Numbered from the stretch's first letter, positions 7,789 to 17,421 are shown. The stretch is DNA of 34,451 bases from Caldilineaceae bacterium (GCA_026708085.1 JAPOVP010000105.1:1-34451), one strand, 5' to 3'. The notes: generated by a model not told the origin, from the letters alone. Numbers and translations are program-made.

Positions 7789-7821
7789 ATCCGCGAAGTG
7801 ACGCGAAGGGGCGCGAAGTAC
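7789..7821 (+). repeat. CGCGAAG-rich dispersed repeat, copy 4
   Basis: ATCCGCGAAG, TGACGCGAAGG and GGCGCGAAG, then divergence into TACGG. It is the shortest copy, on the same strand as the others, starting 13 bases after the GxxExxY stop codon. Confidence 0.82.
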
Positions 7822-7920
7822 GGTACGATTTCTGTTCGTATACGTCCTGTTTTGTCTTATTTGGAACAGGATTCTCCTAAGAGCAACGAATCCCAATAGC
7901 CGACTATAGTTTTGGGGCGC

Positions 7921-7992
7921 CCAGCGGCGATGTTTTTCGCGGCCGAGGCGCTGATACTGCCGAACACGCTGGAGCAGATGTTGAGGCCGTGA
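7921..7992 (+). pseudogene. remnant of a second GroEL-like C-terminus
   Basis: Read in the frame ending at TGA 7990-7992, the DNA encodes AAMFFAAEALILPNTLE and then QMLRP. The end of the intact chaperonin-like gene reads AAMLISAEALVVPREPE at the same place relative to its stop. The match covers the last conserved helix and strand of the Cpn60 equatorial domain. Upstream of about 7915 the similarity stops, just after repeat copy 4. This looks like the 3' end left after most of a tandem chaperonin paralogue was deleted. The segment is short, so a fuller comparison is needed to exclude chance. Confidence 0.6.
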
Positions 7993-8013
7993 GCAGGATG
8001 CTGCACACGGGAC

Positions 8014-8628
8014 TTACGTGTTTTCGTCCACTGTGATGCGAATGATGCGGAAGGTGTAGTGGGCGTCGTCGGCGCCCTGGTCGTGGGGGGTTCCCGGGAC
8101 CTGGCTGCCGCCGGTGATGGTGACTTTGCCGCAGCGGGGGATGTGGAAGTGGGCGCTGCTCATGCCTGACATCCAGAAGTCGGCGGGGTCGAGGCCCACT
8201 TCGCGCATTGCGCCTTTGACGTCCCAGCGCATGTGTGTGCCCCAGAGGTTTTCGGCGCGCATGCGGACGGGAATGTCGGACGAGGCCTGCTCGGCGTTTT
8301 CGATGCGTTCGCCCTCTATCATGATCCAGCCGGGCGGGGAGCAGGCGCTGCCGATTACGGTAACGGCCACGATGGGCTGCTCTTCGACGACGGTGATGTA
8401 GCCGGCGGGCGGCAGGTCGAGTTCGCGGCCGTGTCTTTCGCCCCACCAGGTGGAACGGATGGTGAAGTTGGGGTATTCGAAGGGCCAGAGGTATTCGTAG
8501 GTGGTCTGGCGCATTGTGCGGCGTTGCATGTCGCCGCCCTGGCGTACCTCGGGGTCGCTGTGCCATATGCCCCATTTTTCGTGCCAGGGGCCGTGCAGGT
8601 GTTCGTGGTAGAGTTTTTCGTCGCTCAT
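8014..8628 (-). CDS. hypothetical protein, 204 residues
   Basis: I do not recognise this family. The sequence has no signal peptide or membrane helix, so it is probably cytoplasmic. It is rich in aromatic residues, His and Glu. The N-terminal part has several Trp and Tyr residues (WHEKWGIWHSDPEV near residue 15). The C-terminal part alternates polar and hydrophobic residues as in a beta-sandwich and contains HFHIPRCGKVTITGG near residues 159-173, where closely spaced His and Cys could bind a metal. A modest ribosome site, GGAG, lies upstream of the ATG. It is the last gene of the long minus-strand block and follows the glycoside-hydrolase-like gene by 98 bases. It is probably co-transcribed with the importer and may take part in the same pathway, perhaps as a cupin-like or ligand-binding protein; that is a guess. 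Confidence 0.7.
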   Translation of the reverse strand: MSDEKLYHEHLHGPWHEKWGIWHSDPEVRQGGDMQRRTMRQTTYEYLWPFEYPNFTIRSTWWGERHGRELDLPPAGYITVVEEQPIVAVTVIGSACSPPGWIMIEGERIENAEQASSDIPVRMRAENLWGTHMRWDVKGAMREVGLDPADFWMSGMSSAHFHIPRCGKVTITGGSQVPGTPHDQGADDAHYTFRIIRITVDENT

Positions 8629-8726
8629 TTTGTTATCTCCATGCAGTCGATGGTTGTCTGGTAGCTCGCAGTCATGCGTACTGCGTGTTGCTGCCCTCCC
8701 GTATGCGGAACTGAAAAACAGGTGCG

Positions 8727-9995
8727 TCAGCGCAGGCGCCAGGGTTCTGGCGGGGGCACTTTGTCCTGCGGTCGGTTGTTTGCGTCGGCGATGGCGTTGC
8801 GCAGGGCGTTCCAGGTGACTTCACTTTTGCTCCAGCGTGCGTCTTCGAAGCTGATGGCCTGGAAGAAGACGACTTCCTCGACGCCTTCGTCCTCGGCAAT
8901 GGTGGCGGCGGCGTGGACCATTTCCTGGACGCGCTCCGAGGATGCGCCCCATGCCAGTTGCCAGAGCCGCAGGCGGCATGGGCCCTGCAGATGGCTCCTG
9001 GCCCCGCGGATGATTGAACGATAGACATCGGGATCATAGGGCGTTGTCTGCTGGGCCAGGGGTGTGGTCACCAGGAAATCGATCAGCCCCTCGGCGGTCC
9101 AGGTATCGTGGTCCTCGAGGTTTCCTTCAAGGGGCCCGGCGGCGGGTGCGGTGGCCGCGGAGGCGCTGCTGTGATCGGTTGAAGAACGGACGACTTTGGC
9201 GGGCATTGGTTTGCCCTTGGGGATGCCCATCACGCCAAAGTCCTGCTGCGGCTGGAGCCACTTCTGCAGGGCACGCGCTTGGCGCAGGAACTCGGTGAGG
9301 TAGTTTGCGCGGAACCGCAGCCAGTCGGGGTCGCTATTGGGGATGGTGAAGGGGTCGCGTCCCGTCTCGTTCGCAAAGGCTTCGATGACAGGCGGGTCGT
9401 AGTGGGCGTAGTAAGTGCCGTCGCCGTCGACGCGGGGGTTGCGGTGGTCGCCGCCTTTCTGGAAGTCGATGGCGATGCCGTCGAAGCGGTATTCCAGCAT
9501 TTCGCGCAGGATCGCGAGCCGGAATTCGATGGCCTCGGGATAGGCGAAGGAGAGGTTGCCGTTCACGACCTGGCGGTCACGATTGCGGGTCAGCAGTTCG
9601 GGGTGTTCGCGAGAGAAGCGGGATTCCCAGCCGTGGCCGTGCGCCTCGGCCTGCTCGAGCCAGGCATAGGCTTCCATGCCCAGCTCGTGGGCGCGGTCGA
9701 TGAAGAGCCGCGGGGCATCGTAGGTATTGAAGTCGTAGGCTTGCGGCCACCACTGCCATTCATGGCCCTTCGTTCCCCAGGAGCCTTCGGCCACACAGTT
9801 TTGCGGCGTCCAGAAGTGGATGCCCGGCATGTCGGCCTTGCTGGGGTAGTAGCATTGACACTGGCGCACGCGCAGGTAGATTTTGCGGACGCCTGCCCAG
9901 TGGAGGCGGTCGAGGACGATTGAGGCGGCCGGTTTGCCCCATGCCCCAAAGAACCAGGCCCAGTCGAACGGGCTGATAACAGCTGCGAATTTCAT
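8727..9995 (-). CDS. TIM-barrel glycoside-hydrolase-like protein (GHL/family-10-like)
   Basis: A 422-residue protein without a signal peptide, likely cytoplasmic. Its layout resembles hypothetical glycosyl hydrolases with a (beta/alpha)8 barrel. Seen are IYLRVRQCQCYYPS (about residues 39-52), a strand AHELGMEAYAWLEQAEAHGHG, then FDGIAIDFQKGGDHRNP near residues 170-186, where Asp176 would lie at the end of a barrel strand. The Glu and Asp residues at strand ends are candidate catalytic acids, but none can be assigned with certainty. The start codon has a perfect AGGAGG site. The gene follows the importer ATPase by 70 bases on the same strand, which suggests intracellular breakdown of the imported compound. 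The exact family could not be fixed by eye, and a non-enzymatic barrel is possible. Confidence 0.6.
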   Translation of the reverse strand: MKFAAVISPFDWAWFFGAWGKPAASIVLDRLHWAGVRKIYLRVRQCQCYYPSKADMPGIHFWTPQNCVAEGSWGTKGHEWQWWPQAYDFNTYDAPRLFIDRAHELGMEAYAWLEQAEAHGHGWESRFSREHPELLTRNRDRQVVNGNLSFAYPEAIEFRLAILREMLEYRFDGIAIDFQKGGDHRNPRVDGDGTYYAHYDPPVIEAFANETGRDPFTIPNSDPDWLRFRANYLTEFLRQARALQKWLQPQQDFGVMGIPKGKPMPAKVVRSSTDHSSASAATAPAAGPLEGNLEDHDTWTAEGLIDFLVTTPLAQQTTPYDPDVYRSIIRGARSHLQGPCRLRLWQLAWGASSERVQEMVHAAATIAEDEGVEEVVFFQAISFEDARWSKSEVTWNALRNAIADANNRPQDKVPPPEPWRLR

Positions 9996-10065
9996 GGGAT
10001 GGACCTCCTGGCGTGTGTTTGGCCGGGTGCTATGCGACGGCTCTGACTGCGGTCTGCGCGGTGCG

Positions 10066-11101
<1,036 letters not shown>

Positions 11102-11115
<14 letters not shown>

Positions 11116-12163
11116 GCGCGAATTCCTCGGTATAGAGCCAGCATTTGACGAAGTGGCCGGGCTCGGTCTCGATCAGGGACGGTTTGCGCAGGCCCGGCAC
11201 CTTGTCGGCGAAGGGGCAGCGCTCGACGAAGACGCAGCCGGCGGGCAGGTCCAGCAGTTCCGGCACGGCGCCGGCGAGCGAGTGCAGGGGCGTCTTGGGC
11301 TGGTCGGTCCAGTTGGGAATCGACTTGAGCAGGCCCTGTGTGTAGGGGTGCTGGGGGTTGGTGAAGAGCTGGTCGACGCTGGCGGCTTCGACGATTTCGC
11401 CGAGGTACATGACGATCACGCGGTCGGCGATCTCGGCGACGACGCCCATGTCGTGGGTGATGAGCATGACGGCCAGCCCCATCTCCGCCTGCAGCGCCTG
11501 CAGCAGCTCCAGGATCTGGGCTTGAATTGTGACATCGAGCGCGGTGGTCGGTTCATCTGCGACCAGAAGCTGCGGTTCGCAGGCGAGGGCAATTGCGATC
11601 ATAACCCGCTGGCGCATGCCTCCGCTGAGTTGATGGGGAAATTCGTGGACGACGCGGGCCGGTTCCGGGAGACCGACGCGCTCAAGGAGGGCGACGGCTT
11701 TGTCCAGCGCCTCGCGGCGGTTCATGTCGAAGTGTTGCAGCAGAATTTCCACGATCTGGTCGCCGATCGAGAACATCGGATGCAAGGAGCGCATGGGCTC
11801 CTGGAAGATCATGGAGATCTGGCGGCCGCGGATGGCGCGGATCTCACGGCTGTCCGGGGCGAGGGCCGTCACGTCGACCGGGGTGTCGTCCGTATGCAGG
11901 CTGATTGTGCCGCCGTCGATCCGGCCCGGCGGCATGGGTATCAGCTTGAGGAGGGACAGCGCGGTCACGCTCTTGCCGCAGCCTGATTCGCCGACGATTC
12001 CGAGGATTTCGCCCTGGTGGATCTGAAAGCTCACTCCGTTGACGGCGCGGGTGCGTCCGCGGTAGCCGCCGAAGGAGACGTAGAGGTTCTCAACTTCCAG
12101 GACCAGACGGGGTTGTTCCCCGAGGCCGTTATTGTTCGAGCTGTAGGTCCGGCTTTCGTTCAT
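11102..12163 (-). CDS. Opp/Dpp-type ABC importer ATPase (OppD/DppD-like)
   Basis: A 353-residue ATPase partner of the 10066-11115 protein. Walker A is GESGCGKSV, the signature [15 protein letters not shown], Walker B LLVADEP with the D-loop TALD, and the switch His is in LITHDMGVV. The ATG at 12163 is preferred to an in-frame TTG six bases earlier. The C-terminal oligopeptide extension is present ([12 protein letters not shown]), but the cysteine cluster is incomplete: [16 protein letters not shown] lacks the third Cys normally found a few residues after CPFA, while the last Cys (VKCW) remains. That cluster is a common but not universal feature, so function is probably kept. It lies 53 bases after the permease gene. 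Confidence 0.92.
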
Positions 12164-12216
12164 CAACAAAGCTCATAAGCAGGCCGGCAGTGCAGTACGG
12201 GGGAAGCGATCCGTGG

Positions 12217-13365
12217 TCACTGGCCTGAGAAAGGGTCGGCGGCATCGCGCAGGCCGTCGCCCAGGAAGTTGAAGGAGAGAACGGCGATCGTCAGGAAGAA
12301 GACAGGGGCAATCAGCCACGGTTTGTGCGCCAGGACGGTGATGTCCTGCGCCTGTTTGAGCAGGACGCCCCAGCTGACCATGGGCGGCTGGATGCCGAGA
12401 CCGAGGAAGCTGAGTGCGGTCTCGCCCAGAATCATGCCCGGTATGGCCAGCGTGGCGGCGACGATCATGTAGCTGAGCGTGCCCGGGAAGAGGTGGCGGG
12501 TAACGATCCACCAGGTGGTGGCGCCGTTTATGCGGCCGGCTTTGACATAGTCCTCGTTCTGGAGCGACAGGGTCATGCCGCGCACGACGCGGGCCAGTCC
12601 ACCCCAACCGATACTCGACAGGATTACGGTGATGCCGAAGAAGACCTGGATCGAGTTCCACTCCGCCGGGATTGCGGCTGAGAGAGCGATCCACAGGGGA
12701 ATGCTGGGGAAGCTGATCATCACTTCGATGCCGCGCTGGATGAGGTCGTCGACGATGCCGCCCAGGTAGCCGGAAATGAGCCCGACGATGCCCCCCAGGA
12801 CAAGGCTGAGCGCGACGCCGACAAGGCCGACTGTCAGGGAGATGCGTCCACCATACAGGAGTTGGGAAAAGAGGTCGCGGCCCTGTGTATCGGTGCCCAG
12901 GAGGAAGAGCTTCCCCGGGCTTTCGACGCCGAGCAGGTGGCGATCCCAGGTAAGTCCCAGGAAGGTCCAGCTCTCCTCTCCCTGCAGGAAGAGGCCAAGA
13001 GGGTAGATTTCCTCCTCATTGGGCACGTAGAGCCGGCGCAGTGTCTCCGGATCACGTTCCTGTTTGAGGCCGTAGACGAAGGGGCGCAGGCTGAAGCGGC
13101 CATCCGGCTTGATGAAGCGGATGAACTGCGGGGGCACGTCGAGAAAACCGGTGTGGCGTTCGTTGAGCGGGTAGGGCGCGGTCAGTTCGGCCGGCAGCAC
13201 CAGCGCGTAGAGTAGAAGGAGAGCGATCCCGCCAACGACACCAATTCGGTTGCGCTTGTAGCGCCACCAGATCAGGCCCCAGTAGGAATAGGCAGCCGCG
13301 TCTCTCCTGCCGGATGGCGCCTCCGCGACTTCTTCACGCGGGTTCGCGGGATCAGGATGCGCCAT
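12217..13365 (-). CDS. Opp/Dpp-type ABC importer permease (OppC/DppC-like)
   Basis: A 382-residue inner-membrane permease. A cytoplasmic N-terminus with a basic stretch (WWRYKRNRIG) precedes the first helix. An unusually long extracytoplasmic segment of about 130 residues follows (from PYPLNERHTGF to HLLGVESPGKLFLLGTDTQG). The binding-protein-dependent transport domain then has five helices, with the EAA-type loop near VKAGRINGATTWWIVTRHLFP. The C-terminus ends with FNFLGDGLRDAADP, which is typical of complete OppC proteins. The long external loop is common in transporters of this kind from Chloroflexota and actinobacteria, by my recollection. The gene follows the OppB-like permease by 36 bases. 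Confidence 0.92.
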   Translation of the reverse strand: MAHPDPANPREEVAEAPSGRRDAAAYSYWGLIWWRYKRNRIGVVGGIALLLLYALVLPAELTAPYPLNERHTGFLDVPPQFIRFIKPDGRFSLRPFVYGLKQERDPETLRRLYVPNEEEIYPLGLFLQGEESWTFLGLTWDRHLLGVESPGKLFLLGTDTQGRDLFSQLLYGGRISLTVGLVGVALSLVLGGIVGLISGYLGGIVDDLIQRGIEVMISFPSIPLWIALSAAIPAEWNSIQVFFGITVILSSIGWGGLARVVRGMTLSLQNEDYVKAGRINGATTWWIVTRHLFPGTLSYMIVAATLAIPGMILGETALSFLGLGIQPPMVSWGVLLKQAQDITVLAHKPWLIAPVFFLTIAVLSFNFLGDGLRDAADPFSGQ

Positions 13366-13401
13366 AGCGCTCCGTCCTTACCGCAGCGGCCATTGGATTA
13401 C

Positions 13402-14400
13402 TCACGGTTCCACCAGGCGGATGCGGGGGTCGAGCCAGGCCAGGGTCAGGTCGGCGAGGAAGTTGCCGACGACGAGGGCGCCGCTCAGGATCACCAGAAT
13501 GCTGCCGGCCATGTACATGTCTTCGGCGAAGAGGGCGCTCAGCAGGAGGGGGCCGATTGTGGGCAGGCCGAGGACGAGGGCGGTGATGGTCTCGCCGCTG
13601 ATCAGGCCGGGCAGACTGAGGCCGAGACCGCTTACCACCGGGTTGAGTGCGACGCGCAGCGCGTGGCGGGTGATGACGCGGTTTTCGCTCAGACCCTTCA
13701 TGCGTGCGGTCTGGATGAAAGGCTCGCCGAGCGTATCCAACATCTGGGCGCGGACGACGCGGATGGTACCGGCGGTGCTGGAGAAGCCGACGATGAAGGC
13801 GGGCAGCCAGAGGTGTTTGGCGAGGTCGAGGACCTTTGCCGGCGACCAGTCGGCTGTGATGTATTCGGGAGAGAAGAGGCCGCCGATCGTGGAGGCGTTG
13901 AAGACGGTGACGGCCAGGAAGATCAGAATGAGGGCGAGCAGCATGTTGGGCAGCGCAAGCCCCAGGAAGCCCAGCACGGTAAACAGGTAGTCGGCCCAGG
14001 AGTACTGCTTCATGGCCGAGTAGACGCCGATGGGCAGGGCCAGCGCCAGGCTGAAGACCATGGCGGCAAAGGAGATAACGAGTGTCAGGACGAGGCGCTC
14101 GCTGAGCAGCTCGTTTACGTCGGCGCGCAAGGCCATGGAGTAGCCCAGGTCGCCGCGCAGAAGACCGGACATCCAGCGAAGGTACTGGACATATACGGGT
14201 TGATCGAGGCCGTAGCGGGCACGCAGGCCCGTCAGCGCCGACTCGATCTGTGCGCTCGAGAGGCGTTGCTCCTCCAGCTGCGATTCGAGCAACGTGAGAA
14301 AGTCGCCGGGCGGCAACTGGATGATCACGAATCCCAGAATCGAGACGAGCCAGAGGGTAATCAGCATCTGCACGCCGCGGCGCAGAACAGCCCTACCCAT
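13402..14400 (-). CDS. Opp/Dpp-type ABC importer permease (OppB/DppB-like)
   Basis: A 332-residue inner-membrane permease. The N-terminal helix begins RRGVQMLITLWLVSILGFVI and is followed by the usual external segment with GLDQPVYVQYLRWMSGLLRGDLGYS, characteristic of OppB/DppB. The EAA-type loop is QTARMKGLSENRVITRHALRVAL near residues 220-243. The C-terminus contains LTLAWLDPRIRL, a standard ending. AGGAGG lies nine bases before the ATG. The upstream gap to the binding-protein gene contains a strong hairpin at 14423-14469. Confidence 0.93.
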   Translation of the reverse strand: MGRAVLRRGVQMLITLWLVSILGFVIIQLPPGDFLTLLESQLEEQRLSSAQIESALTGLRARYGLDQPVYVQYLRWMSGLLRGDLGYSMALRADVNELLSERLVLTLVISFAAMVFSLALALPIGVYSAMKQYSWADYLFTVLGFLGLALPNMLLALILIFLAVTVFNASTIGGLFSPEYITADWSPAKVLDLAKHLWLPAFIVGFSSTAGTIRVVRAQMLDTLGEPFIQTARMKGLSENRVITRHALRVALNPVVSGLGLSLPGLISGETITALVLGLPTIGPLLLSALFAEDMYMAGSILVILSGALVVGNFLADLTLAWLDPRIRLVEP

Positions 14401-14422
14401 GGCGGCCTCCTGGACGGCGGCG

Positions 14423-14469
14423 GCCAGTGGCTAGTGGGGTGGTGCAGTACGATGCCACCAGCCACTGGC
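14423..14469 (-). promoter_or_regulatory. intercistronic hairpin between binding protein and permease genes
   Basis: A perfect 10-bp inverted repeat pairs GCCAGTGGCT (14423-14432) with AGCCACTGGC (14460-14469). A nested GGTGG/CCACC pair can extend it. There is no T-run on the transcript side, so it is not a standard intrinsic terminator. Such a hairpin may protect the 3' end of the binding-protein message. The stem contains the same AGTGG(C/T)TAG word as the tandem array at 51-113, which suggests it was built from the dispersed repeat. Confidence 0.55.
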
Positions 14470-14478
14470 ACGCATTGT

Positions 14479-16416
14479 CTATTGCTCGTAGTACCACTGC
14501 TCGAAGCGCAGGTACTCGCTCTCGCCCTGCGAGATGGCGGCCGGCGTGACCTGGCCGGGGACATTTCGCAGCTTGCCGTTGATAATGAGGATTGCCGGGG
14601 AGTTGGCGACGGTGCCGATCTGGAAGAGTTGATCGGCCAGGATCACTCGGTAGTCGTGGAAGGCCGCTTGCGCTTCGTCCTTGTCCATTGACTGGAGCGC
14701 GAGCTGCTGCAGGTCGGCCAGCTCCCTCAACTTGCCCTGCGGCTCTTCGCCGCGGCGTTCATCTTCCCCGGCCGACTGGAGCCAGTCATTGGCCGCACGG
14801 GCGAATTGACGCAGCGCCATGCCGTAGCGCCAGTAGCCGGTCCAGCCGCCGGTGCTGGGGTTGAGCCTGATCTGCCAGTCGTTGGCACTGAGCAGCTCGC
14901 TATGCAGCTTTCTCTCCACCGGTTTGGCGGCGACGCGCAGGCCGATTTCGCGCCAGTTGTCCATGGCGATTTCGGCGGTCTCGTCGGAGCCGATGCCCCA
15001 GCCCGAGCGGAACATCAGAGTAATGGTGAGCTGGCTTCCGTCGGGGAAGGTGCGCAGCCCGTCCGAGTCGCGCTGGTCAAGACCGATGCCGTCCAGCAGT
15101 GCGTTGGCCGCGTCGGGATCGCGGGTGGCGTAGGCGCCGTCTATGGCTTCGTCAAAGACGCCTGGGGGGCTGAAGCCGTGACCGGGCCGGCCCAGACCGA
15201 GGTGGATCGACTCGTTCATCAGTTCGCGGTCCAGGGCCAGGGAGAGGGCGCGGCGGAAATCTGCAGTGTGCAACAGCTCTGAGATTGCGGCATCGCCGAT
15301 GTAGTTCTGGTTGATCATGAAGGTCTGGCGGCCGTTGAATACGTCGTCAAAGAAGTTGATCTGGATGCCAAGCTCTTCCTCTTTCTCTTTGAAGACGGGG
15401 AAGTCGCTGGGACGCACGACACGGAAGAGGATATCGGTCTCGCCGGCGAGCGTCTTGGCCTTGAGCAGCTCGGCATCGCCATCGTATTTGTCGAGGCCCT
15501 CGATATAGTCGATGTAGGGGAGCTGGTTGCCCTCGGGGTCGACGCCGAAGTAGAAGGGGTTGCGTTCAAAGAGGACGTACTGCCCCTCCTTGTAATCGAC
15601 CGACTTCCAGGCGTTAACGGTTGGGGCGTTGGGGTCTCTAACGATCCACTGGTTCTGGTGGAGGACGTCGCGCAGTTTGTCGAACACTTCCTGCGCCTTG
15701 TCGGCGGCGGTGTCGTTGTAGTCCGGGTGGAACTGCTTGAAGTAGTGGGCGGGGAGGCCGTAGAACCCATAGCTCCAGGCGCCGCGTGAGCTCACCAGGA
15801 AGGCGGGCCGCGGCTCGGCGAACTCGAAGCGGACAGTGGAGTCGTCGACCTTTACCACGGTGTCGGTCTCCGGGTTCATGCCGGACACTCGGTAGGCCTG
15901 CACGTTGTACTTGGACTGCACAATGTCGTTCCACCAGAAGAGGATGTCATCGGCGCCGTAGGGGTGGCCGTCCGACCATTTCATCCCCGCGCGCAGATGG
16001 AAGGTGATGCTGGTGAAGTCATCGGCCCAGTCCCAGCCCATGGCGACCTGGGGCATGAAGGTGTCGCGGTCGTTGTGGAGACGCTGCAGCAGGCCCTGCT
16101 CGAAGAAGACGTCCCAGGCATGGGGCCCGCGCAGGGTGCCGCCATAGTGGCCGATGGAGTCTTCCGGCTGGAGCACGAGCACATCGGCAGGGAGGCGTTC
16201 TTCAAGAGGCGGGAGCGTACCGGCCGCGACCATTTCGGCCAGCATCGGCGCTTCGGGGCCGGCCATTTCGGCGGCGGGGGCTTCTTCGGCGGCCGGCTCG
16301 GCAGCAGGTTCGGCGGGCGCCGGGGCAACGGCAGGCCCACAGCCCGCCAGGATCATGGCGAATACGGTGACTACGGATAGCCAACTGAAAACACGGGCTC
16401 GTCTGTGGACAGTCAT
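14479..16416 (-). CDS. Opp/Dpp-type substrate-binding lipoprotein (SBP family 5)
   Basis: A 645-residue extracytoplasmic binding protein, the first gene of the Opp/Dpp-type importer. A Sec signal peptide ends in the lipobox ILAGC (Cys26), followed by a Pro/Ala/Glu-rich linker to about residue 55. Family 5 features include FHLRAGMKWSDGHPYGADDILFWWND (about 142-167), the YKEGQYVLFERNPFYFGVDPEGNQLPYID block and FRRALSLALDRELMNESIHLG. The start is preceded by AAAGGAG. The protein is large for the family, close to versions that bind oligosaccharides or glycosides rather than small peptides, but the ligand cannot be deduced. No promoter with good hexamers was found in the 113 bases upstream, so it may be read from the preceding operon. 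Confidence 0.92.
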   Translation of the reverse strand: MTVHRRARVFSWLSVVTVFAMILAGCGPAVAPAPAEPAAEPAAEEAPAAEMAGPEAPMLAEMVAAGTLPPLEERLPADVLVLQPEDSIGHYGGTLRGPHAWDVFFEQGLLQRLHNDRDTFMPQVAMGWDWADDFTSITFHLRAGMKWSDGHPYGADDILFWWNDIVQSKYNVQAYRVSGMNPETDTVVKVDDSTVRFEFAEPRPAFLVSSRGAWSYGFYGLPAHYFKQFHPDYNDTAADKAQEVFDKLRDVLHQNQWIVRDPNAPTVNAWKSVDYKEGQYVLFERNPFYFGVDPEGNQLPYIDYIEGLDKYDGDAELLKAKTLAGETDILFRVVRPSDFPVFKEKEEELGIQINFFDDVFNGRQTFMINQNYIGDAAISELLHTADFRRALSLALDRELMNESIHLGLGRPGHGFSPPGVFDEAIDGAYATRDPDAANALLDGIGLDQRDSDGLRTFPDGSQLTITLMFRSGWGIGSDETAEIAMDNWREIGLRVAAKPVERKLHSELLSANDWQIRLNPSTGGWTGYWRYGMALRQFARAANDWLQSAGEDERRGEEPQGKLRELADLQQLALQSMDKDEAQAAFHDYRVILADQLFQIGTVANSPAILIINGKLRNVPGQVTPAAISQGESEYLRFEQWYYEQ

Positions 16417-16529
16417 TTCGCTGCTCCTTTTCTCAGTTTAGCCTGTTGCGTTACGATCAATCCGCGGTTCTCTTGCCCTCCTTTACAAGGTTTTCACAAG
16501 TGGGGGGGACCATCACGACATGCTGAACA

Positions 16530-17378
16530 CTAGAAGCTGAAAAGCTCCGGCCAATAATCGCCTTGGAATTTGTCGCCGTATTGTTTGCCGAGGCGGTGCA
16601 TTTCCTGGGCGCATTTGTGGTTGTCGGCTTGGTCGCCGGTTTTGCGCCAGAGGCAGGCGTCGGCCTGAATGTGGATGGCGATGGCGCGGCGGTGCTGGCG
16701 GTGGGCGTGGTTGGGGCCGGAGCCGTGCAGGGTGAGGCAGTGGTGGAAGCTGACGCGGCCGGCTTCGAGGTAGATTGGTGCGGTCTGGTAGTCGGCGTCC
16801 GCGGGCATGTACTGGCGGATGACGCGTTCCTGTTCGGTCATGTCGTAGCGGCCGAAGTGGCTGTACTCGGCGTGCCAGCCCCATTTGTGGCTGCCCTTGA
16901 CAAAGTACATGGTGCCGAGCTCGGGGTTGACTTCCTGGAGCGGGATCCAGGCTGTGAGCATCTGCGGTCTGTCGCTGCTGCGCCAGTAGTTGTAGTCCTG
17001 GTGCCAGGCGACGTTGGCGGACTCGTGACCGCCGGCCGGTTTCGTGAGGATCTGCTCGTGCCAGAGGCGGACGGCGGGCGTGTCGAGGAGCTGGGCGGCG
17101 AGCTGGCCGATACGCGGGTTGATGACGGCTTCGGCGAGGATGGGGTTGCACCAATGGGAGTTGTCGACTTTGTGGAGGGCGTAGGGGTCGTCGCCGGGGC
17201 TCCAGAAGCGGGCTAGGGGTTCGCGGCCGGTCTCGTAGCGGCCGGCGTTGACTTCGTCGACTGCGTAGGCCAGTTCTTCGCGCTGTTGGGCGTCGAAGAC
17301 CTCGGGCCCGAGCCAGTAGCCGTCTTCTTCGAAGCGGGTTCGCGCCTGTTCGTCAATCTCCAGTTCGGCCAAAGTCAT
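16530..17378 (-). CDS. phytanoyl-CoA dioxygenase family Fe(II)/2-oxoglutarate oxygenase
   Basis: A 282-residue soluble oxygenase of the PhyH family, which uses Fe(II), O2 and 2-oxoglutarate to hydroxylate a small molecule. The metal triad is visible: His126 and Asp128 in VAWHQDYNYW and a distal His218 in CLTLHGSGPN. Arg230/Arg231 a little later would bind 2-oxoglutarate. Length and motif spacing are normal. GGAGG precedes the ATG. The gene lies 43 bases after a MalG-type permease and 113 bases before the Opp-type binding-protein gene, all on one strand, so it may modify an imported compound. Members of this family act on many metabolites, and phytanoyl-CoA itself is unlikely in this context. 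Confidence 0.88.
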   Translation of the reverse strand: MTLAELEIDEQARTRFEEDGYWLGPEVFDAQQREELAYAVDEVNAGRYETGREPLARFWSPGDDPYALHKVDNSHWCNPILAEAVINPRIGQLAAQLLDTPAVRLWHEQILTKPAGGHESANVAWHQDYNYWRSSDRPQMLTAWIPLQEVNPELGTMYFVKGSHKWGWHAEYSHFGRYDMTEQERVIRQYMPADADYQTAPIYLEAGRVSFHHCLTLHGSGPNHAHRQHRRAIAIHIQADACLWRKTGDQADNHKCAQEMHRLGKQYGDKFQGDYWPELFSF

Positions 17379-17421
17379 ACTCCATACCTCCAGTAATGTG
17401 TGCAGTCCCTGCCCTGCGGCG

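Noticed and set aside
13357..14691. Plus-strand open frame of 444 codons opposite OppB and part of the binding protein
   Set aside because: Low-complexity Gly/Asp/Glu/Gln content mirrors the antisense of a GC-rich gene; the minus-strand frame has clear permease motifs.
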